Assembly: GCA_016207465.1 (NCBI GenBank)
Contig: JACQPP010000080.1
Span: 1 to 10,146, forward strand
From: Methanobacteriota archaeon
GTDB taxonomy: Archaea > Halobacteriota > Syntropharchaeia > JACQPP01
Length of the DNA stretch: 10,146 bases
Reading direction: 5' to 3'
Below the pieces are notes generated by a model. It saw nothing but the letters and a program-made list of their open reading frames with translations, did no database searches and was not told the DNA's origin. The position numbers were made by a program, and so were the translations under genes. Shown in pieces: positions 6,295 through 10,146 of the stretch. Position 1 is the stretch's first letter, and every line of letters starts with the position of its first letter.

Positions 6295-6465
6295 ATGACC
6301 CCCGACGACCACTGTGAGATGTGCGGCTCCACCGTGGACCTGCGGGAGGCCACCTTCTACCAGTGGGATGCGACCTATCAGCTCCAGCGGCCCCGGCGGG
6401 CCACGGTGTGCCGGGAGTGCGCCGAGGGGATGAGCATCGAGACCCGGGAGCGCGGCGTTTTATAG
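6295..6465 (+). CDS. Small zinc-ribbon-like protein with two CxxC motifs
   Basis: A 56-residue protein with C7-x-x-C10 near the start and C39-x-x-C42 after a 28-residue spacer, the arrangement of a four-cysteine zinc ribbon. The middle contains an aromatic stretch (TFYQWDATYQLQ) and the C-terminus is charged. There is no membrane segment. A GTG at 6274 would add seven residues, but these lie in the AT-richer DNA left by the Mrr-like gene, and the GC-rich coding style begins only at about 6298; I therefore prefer ATG 6295. A weak TATA-like TTTAGTA at 6257-6263 overlaps the stop of the previous gene, about 35 bases ahead of this ATG. The GH38 gene begins 24 bases downstream, so co-transcription is likely. 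Role unknown: nucleic-acid or protein binding through the zinc site is possible. Confidence 0.65.
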   Translation: MTPDDHCEMCGSTVDLREATFYQWDATYQLQRPRRATVCRECAEGMSIETRERGVL

Positions 6466-6489
6466 CCCCGGGGTGGAATGTAGGGGTGG

Positions 6490-9069
6490 ATGGCCTCCGA
6501 GAGCCGGGACGGGAAGCCGATTTACGCCCTCCCCCATTTCCATTTTGACTTCGAGTGGTGGAAGACCCTGGAGGGCTATGCGGAGGATGTCAATGAGGTG
6601 TTGCGGGGGGCGCTGGACATGCTGGACGAGCACCCCGGGTTCTGCTATACCCTGGACTGCTACTATGCGCTGCGCTCCATCCTGGACACCCCGGATGAGG
6701 AGCGGTTCCGGAGGCACCTGGAGGCGGGGCGCATCGAGATTGTGGGGAACACCCTGACGGCCCCCGACGAGAATTTGCCGACGGGCGAGGCGCTGGTGCG
6801 CCATTTCCTGCTGGGGCGCCGGAGGTTCCGGGAGAGGTTCGGGGTGACGGCGCGGGTGGGGTGGATGATTGACGAGTTCGGCCACACCCTCCAGTTGCCG
6901 CAGATATTGGCGAAGTCGGGGATGACCGCGGTCGGGTTCGCGCGGGGCATCCCGGTGGACTCCGGCCATCCGACGGACTTCGTGTGGGAGGCCCCCGATG
7001 GCTCCCGGGTCTTGGCCCACTGGATGGCGACCCATTACTCGGGGTTCTTCACCCTGCATGCCCTGCGCTCTCTGCGGATGGCCCGCTACCGGCAGGAGGT
7101 GGCCCTCAACCTGGACCTGCAGGGGAGGCTCTCCCCGGCGGGGATGGTGATGCAGACCATGGGCTCCGATTTCACCCCCCCGCGGCGGGACTGGGTGGAG
7201 TTCGTGGAGGAGTGGAACCGGAAGGCCGATGGGAAGCAGAGGATGAAGTTCTCCCTCCCCTCCGATTACTTCAGCGCCCTGCCCCGGGAGCGGCTGCCGG
7301 TGGTGCGGGGGGAGTTCAACCCCCTCTTCGAGGGGTGCTACGAGTCCCGGGAGGGCTTGAAGAAGCAGATGCGGGAAGCGCAGAGCCGCATCCTGGAGGC
7401 GGAGACCTGGTGCAGCCTGGCGAGCCTCCTCGGGGGCCGGTATCCCGATTTCACCCCCGCATGGGAGGAGATTGTGGTGAACGACGCCCACGATGTGGGG
7501 TGCGGGACCATCCTCGACCGGCTGGTGGTGCGGGCCGAGGCCCGCTACCGGAGGGCGCGGGAGTTCTATGAGGAGGCGGAGCGGCGGGCCCTCCAGGTGC
7601 TGGGGAGGCTGGTGGACACCTCGGGCTCCGGGAGGCCGGTGCTGGTCTTCAACAGCCTCCCGTGGCCCCGCCGGGGGGTGGCCCGGGTGGCGGCCCCCGC
7701 CGGCCCCTCGCGGGTGGTGGACGAGAAGGGGGCCGAGCTCCCCAGCCAGGTCTCCGGGGAGGAAATCAACTTCCTGGTGGAGGTTCCCCCCCTGGGATAC
7801 CGGTGCATCTTCCTGGTGCCCGGCTCCGCCCGGCACGGGGCGGGGGAGTTCCACTATGACACCCACTACATCGAGAACCACCACCTCCGGGTGCGGTTCA
7901 GTCCCGAGGGGGACATCGGGGGAATCCTGGACAAGGCCACCGGTAGGGACATCCCCCTGCCCCAGGGGAACCATCTGGTGGCCCAGGAGGACATCGGGAA
8001 CCTCTGGGTGGTGAAGCCCACGGGGCGCATCCATCCCCCGGGGCGGGTCCGCTCCATTCGCATCGTGGAGGACGGCCCGGTGCGGGTCACCCTGGAGGTG
8101 GTGCGGGACCACCCGGTGATGACCACCCGCACCCGCACGAGCCTCGTCGCCGGGGACCCCGCCGTGCATGTGGAGACCGAGGTGGACTTCCATGGCCGGG
8201 AGAGCCGGGTGGTGGCCCGGTTCCAGGTCCCCCGCGGGGGGGGCCGGGCGGTCCACGAGGTCCCCTACGGGGCCCTGGAGCGCCCCGATGGCCACTGGCC
8301 GGTGCAGAACTGGGTGGACCTGCCCCTGGAGGGGAACCCGGGGGGACTCGCCATATTCAACCGGGGCATCCCCAGCGTGGAGATACGGGGCTCGGTGGTC
8401 TCCCTGGGGCTCCTGCGGAGCGTGGCCGTCTGGGGACCCGGATTGCTCCTGCACAGCCTCACCCACGCCCCCTCCAACTGGCGGACCCTCCTCCGGGGCG
8501 TGACCCTCTTCCAGAAGGGCTTCGAGGCGGTGGAGGGGGTCATCATGCCCATCCACCACCTGGTCCTGCGGGAGTTCGCCTCCAACGGGGGAGGGGGGGT
8601 CAAGCCGGGCACCTCGGTGCCCGACCACCTCATCCCCTACCTCCAGTTCTGGAAGAGGTTCACCGCCCTCGAGCACGGCAAGCACACCTTCGAATACATG
8701 CTCCACCCCCACCCGGGCACATGGAGGGAGGCCCACCTCCCCCGCCTCGGCTGGGAATACCAGAGGCCACTGCGGGTCCTCCCCGTGGAGACCCACCCGG
8801 GGGAGCTCCCCAAGAGTTTCTCCTTCGGCAGTGTGGACACACCGGGGGCCCCCCTGCTCTGCCTGAAGCGGGCGGAGGACGGCCGGGGGGTGGTGGCCCG
8901 CCTCTACGAGGCCGAGGGGGAGGCCCGGCGGGTGCGGCTCCAACTGTTCCGGGGCCCCCAGAGGGCGGAGAAGGTGAGCCTCCACGAGGAGGAGACCTAC
9001 GGCCCCGTGTCCCTCCCCGAGGTCCCCCTGGGGCCCTGGGAGATTGCGGGGCTCCGGCTGGTGTTCTGA
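6490..9069 (+). CDS. GH38 family alpha-mannosidase-like glycoside hydrolase
   Basis: An 859-residue enzyme with the features of glycoside hydrolase family 38, which removes alpha-linked mannose using a metal ion (usually zinc) and a retaining mechanism. The N-terminal catalytic domain opens with H16-F-H18-F-D20, whose H-x-D supplies metal ligands. D128 in 'GWMIDEFGHT' matches the family nucleophile. N331-D-A-H334-D matches the later histidine ligand in the middle helical domain, preceded by the 'GCYESREGLKKQ' segment typical of the family. From about residue 375 on, the protein is beta-rich, as in the GH38 C-terminal sandwich domains, and it ends with 'PLGPWEIAGLRLVF'. There is no signal peptide, so it is predicted to act in the cytosol. 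ATG 6490 is the first start after an in-frame TAG at 6481; GGGGTGG directly before it may be a poor ribosome site. It lies between the zinc-ribbon gene and a YHS gene with almost no gaps, suggesting one operon. The natural substrate (N-glycan, cell-surface glycan or a compatible solute) is not indicated. Confidence 0.93.
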   Translation: MASESRDGKPIYALPHFHFDFEWWKTLEGYAEDVNEVLRGALDMLDEHPGFCYTLDCYYALRSILDTPDEERFRRHLEAGRIEIVGNTLTAPDENLPTGEALVRHFLLGRRRFRERFGVTARVGWMIDEFGHTLQLPQILAKSGMTAVGFARGIPVDSGHPTDFVWEAPDGSRVLAHWMATHYSGFFTLHALRSLRMARYRQEVALNLDLQGRLSPAGMVMQTMGSDFTPPRRDWVEFVEEWNRKADGKQRMKFSLPSDYFSALPRERLPVVRGEFNPLFEGCYESREGLKKQMREAQSRILEAETWCSLASLLGGRYPDFTPAWEEIVVNDAHDVGCGTILDRLVVRAEARYRRAREFYEEAERRALQVLGRLVDTSGSGRPVLVFNSLPWPRRGVARVAAPAGPSRVVDEKGAELPSQVSGEEINFLVEVPPLGYRCIFLVPGSARHGAGEFHYDTHYIENHHLRVRFSPEGDIGGILDKATGRDIPLPQGNHLVAQEDIGNLWVVKPTGRIHPPGRVRSIRIVEDGPVRVTLEVVRDHPVMTTRTRTSLVAGDPAVHVETEVDFHGRESRVVARFQVPRGGGRAVHEVPYGALERPDGHWPVQNWVDLPLEGNPGGLAIFNRGIPSVEIRGSVVSLGLLRSVAVWGPGLLLHSLTHAPSNWRTLLRGVTLFQKGFEAVEGVIMPIHHLVLREFASNGGGGVKPGTSVPDHLIPYLQFWKRFTALEHGKHTFEYMLHPHPGTWREAHLPRLGWEYQRPLRVLPVETHPGELPKSFSFGSVDTPGAPLLCLKRAEDGRGVVARLYEAEGEARRVRLQLFRGPQRAEKVSLHEEETYGPVSLPEVPLGPWEIAGLRLVF

Positions 9070-9070
9070 T

Positions 9071-9214
9071 ATGGTGGTGGACCCCGTCTGCCGGATGCCG
9101 GTGGACGAACAGAAGAGCCGGTGGACATCCCGGCAGGGCGACCGGACGTATCACTTCTGCAGCCCGGGGTGCAAGCGGATATTCGAGGTGAAGCCCGAGA
9201 GATACGTGAAGTGA
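9071..9214 (+). CDS. Stand-alone YHS-domain protein
   Basis: A 47-residue protein that consists of nothing but a YHS domain. It shows the family pattern: VDPVC7-x-M-x-V near the start, then Y27-H-F-C30-S-x-G-C34 and a closing F...P-E-R-Y. YHS domains are thought to bind metal through these cysteines and occur in heavy-metal ATPases, oxygenases and as small free proteins. The ATG follows the GH38 stop by a single base, so translation probably depends on reinitiation after the GH38 gene; no separate ribosome site is evident. Its stop codon directly abuts the stop codon of the convergent membrane-protein gene. A role in metal supply for the metal-dependent GH38 enzyme is conceivable but is inference. 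Confidence 0.87.
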   Translation: MVVDPVCRMPVDEQKSRWTSRQGDRTYHFCSPGCKRIFEVKPERYVK

Positions 9215-10146
9215 TTATTCGAGTTTGAAGTTCTTCAGGTTCTTGAGGGACCACTTCTCGTAGTTGACGTGGACGAAGAGCCCGAGGAAGATGGTGTAGT
9301 AGGCGATGAGGATGATGACGTCGTAGGGGGAGCCGGCCTGCCAGAAGTTGGCCAGCTGGTGGTGGGGGATGCCGGCCGCCAGGGCGAAGAGCCAGTCGGC
9401 CACGGTGGCCACGATGATGCCGAGGATGAGCATGAGGAAGGTGAGGCTCTCGCGGGCCTCCCCGCGGAACTGGTGGAGGTAGAGGAAGAGGACGGGGATG
9501 AGGGTGTTGATGAGGGCGAAGTTGAGGATGCCGAAGGCGAGGGAGCGGGTGATGGCGAAGTCAATGCTGGCGACAAAGGCATCGATTTCCGGCTTCTTCT
9601 TGAGGAGGGCATTCTCGGCCTTGAGCACCTCGACCTCGGGGGCCCCCTGGGCCTTGAGGCGGGCCGCCTGGTCCGCCAGGGCCTGGAGTTCGGCGAGGTA
9701 CTGCTGCTTGACGGGCTCGAGGGCCGCGGCGTCGATGGACGTGTTGGCGATGACCACCAGGACCGAGCCCGCGAAGATGCCGGCGAGGATGAGCCACTCG
9801 ACGCGCTTCATGGTCCTGACCTGGACCACCTTGAGGGTGTAGTAGCAGGAGAGGAGGAGCATGGAGGAGGCGAGGAGGTCGAAGATGAGGGGGGCGTACT
9901 GGCTCCACCCGTAGATGGTGGGGGAGAGGAGTTTGAGGTTGCCGATGGCGAGGAGGGTGAGGTAGGCGGCGATGAAGACGAAGGCGCGGCGGAGTTCCCG
10001 CTCGTAGGTTCGGGCCACCCGGGTGGCGAGGGTGATGCTCGCCAGGAGGAGGACCGGCATGGAGATGGCGGTGTAGATAGTGGCTTTGAGCCCGGGCTGG
10101 GTGGGGTCGCTGACCTCCTGGGGGACGTAGAGGGAGAGGATGGAGA
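9215..10146 (-). CDS. Polytopic membrane protein with a helical soluble loop, N-terminus outside window
   Basis: The frame is open from the right edge to TAA at 9217-9215, giving 309 residues in the window. The ATG at 10060 is internal: 28 further in-frame codons precede it without a stop. About seven membrane helices are visible. Four come first (around 'ISMPVLLLASITLA', 'AFVFIAAYLTLLAIGN', 'LIFDLLASSMLLLSCYYTL' and 'WLILAGIFAGSVLVVIANT'). A hydrophilic segment of about 58 residues, encoded at ~9560-9740, follows; it is rich in Ala, Leu, Glu, Gln and Lys and probably forms an alpha-helical or coiled-coil hairpin. Three more helices end with 'YDVIILIAYYTIFLGLFVHV', then a basic tail (KWSLKNLKNFKLE). 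I do not recognise the family. A seven-helix sensor-like or channel-like protein is possible, but no kinase, transporter or catalytic motif is present in the visible part. The gene converges on the YHS gene with no bases between their stop codons. Confidence 0.85.
   Translation of the reverse strand, partial: SILSLYVPQEVSDPTQPGLKATIYTAISMPVLLLASITLATRVARTYERELRRAFVFIAAYLTLLAIGNLKLLSPTIYGWSQYAPLIFDLLASSMLLLSCYYTLKVVQVRTMKRVEWLILAGIFAGSVLVVIANTSIDAAALEPVKQQYLAELQALADQAARLKAQGAPEVEVLKAENALLKKKPEIDAFVASIDFAITRSLAFGILNFALINTLIPVLFLYLHQFRGEARESLTFLMLILGIIVATVADWLFALAAGIPHHQLANFWQAGSPYDVIILIAYYTIFLGLFVHVNYEKWSLKNLKNFKLE

Noticed and set aside
6460..8985. 841-codon minus-strand open frame opposite the GH38 gene
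   Set aside because: Its composition (His, Pro, Gly, Leu) is that of a GC-rich shadow, while the plus strand carries all GH38 catalytic motifs.

Overview
The window looks like chromosomal DNA from a GC-rich archaeon, probably a euryarchaeote in the broad sense. A Thermoplasmata-like lineage is possible, but the sequence does not settle it. The evidence is: a DUF2070 membrane protein (an archaeal family), a fused 3-hexulose-6-phosphate synthase/RraA-like protein of archaeal type, TATA-like elements about 31 bases ahead of several start codons with little Shine-Dalgarno signal, and a stand-alone YHS protein. Most genes are very GC-rich and end codons in G or C. One gene, an Mrr-like nuclease at about 5.3-6.3 kb, is close to 50% GC by eye and looks acquired.

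Layout. On the minus strand, 1-1700 encodes a secreted protein with a lamin-tail-like domain followed by two phospholipase D (HKD) half-sites; its C-terminus lies outside the window. A divergent intergenic region of about 190 bases follows, with a 9-bp-arm inverted repeat and a 10-bp-phased direct repeat. On the plus strand come a roughly 53-residue SHOCT-like helical protein (1891-2052), a DUF2070 polytopic membrane protein (2095-3804), the HPS-RraA fusion (3856-5181), the Mrr-like endonuclease (5362-6261), and then a tight cluster: a two-CxxC zinc protein (6295-6465), a GH38 alpha-mannosidase-like enzyme (6490-9069) and a 47-residue YHS protein (9071-9214). The YHS stop codon abuts the stop codon of a convergent minus-strand membrane protein (9215 to beyond the right edge), whose N-terminus is missing.

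How the genes may work together. The HPS domain probably makes or consumes pentose phosphate by the ribulose monophosphate route used in archaea. The RraA-like half may be a metal-dependent lyase rather than an RNase regulator. The zinc protein, GH38 enzyme and YHS protein look co-transcribed and all are predicted to bind metal; a shared role in glycan turnover is inference. The Mrr-like gene is a solitary modification-dependent restriction candidate inserted between two housekeeping-like blocks. I see no tRNA, rRNA, CRISPR array, transposase or insertion sequence. No gene-free stretch exceeds about 200 bases.
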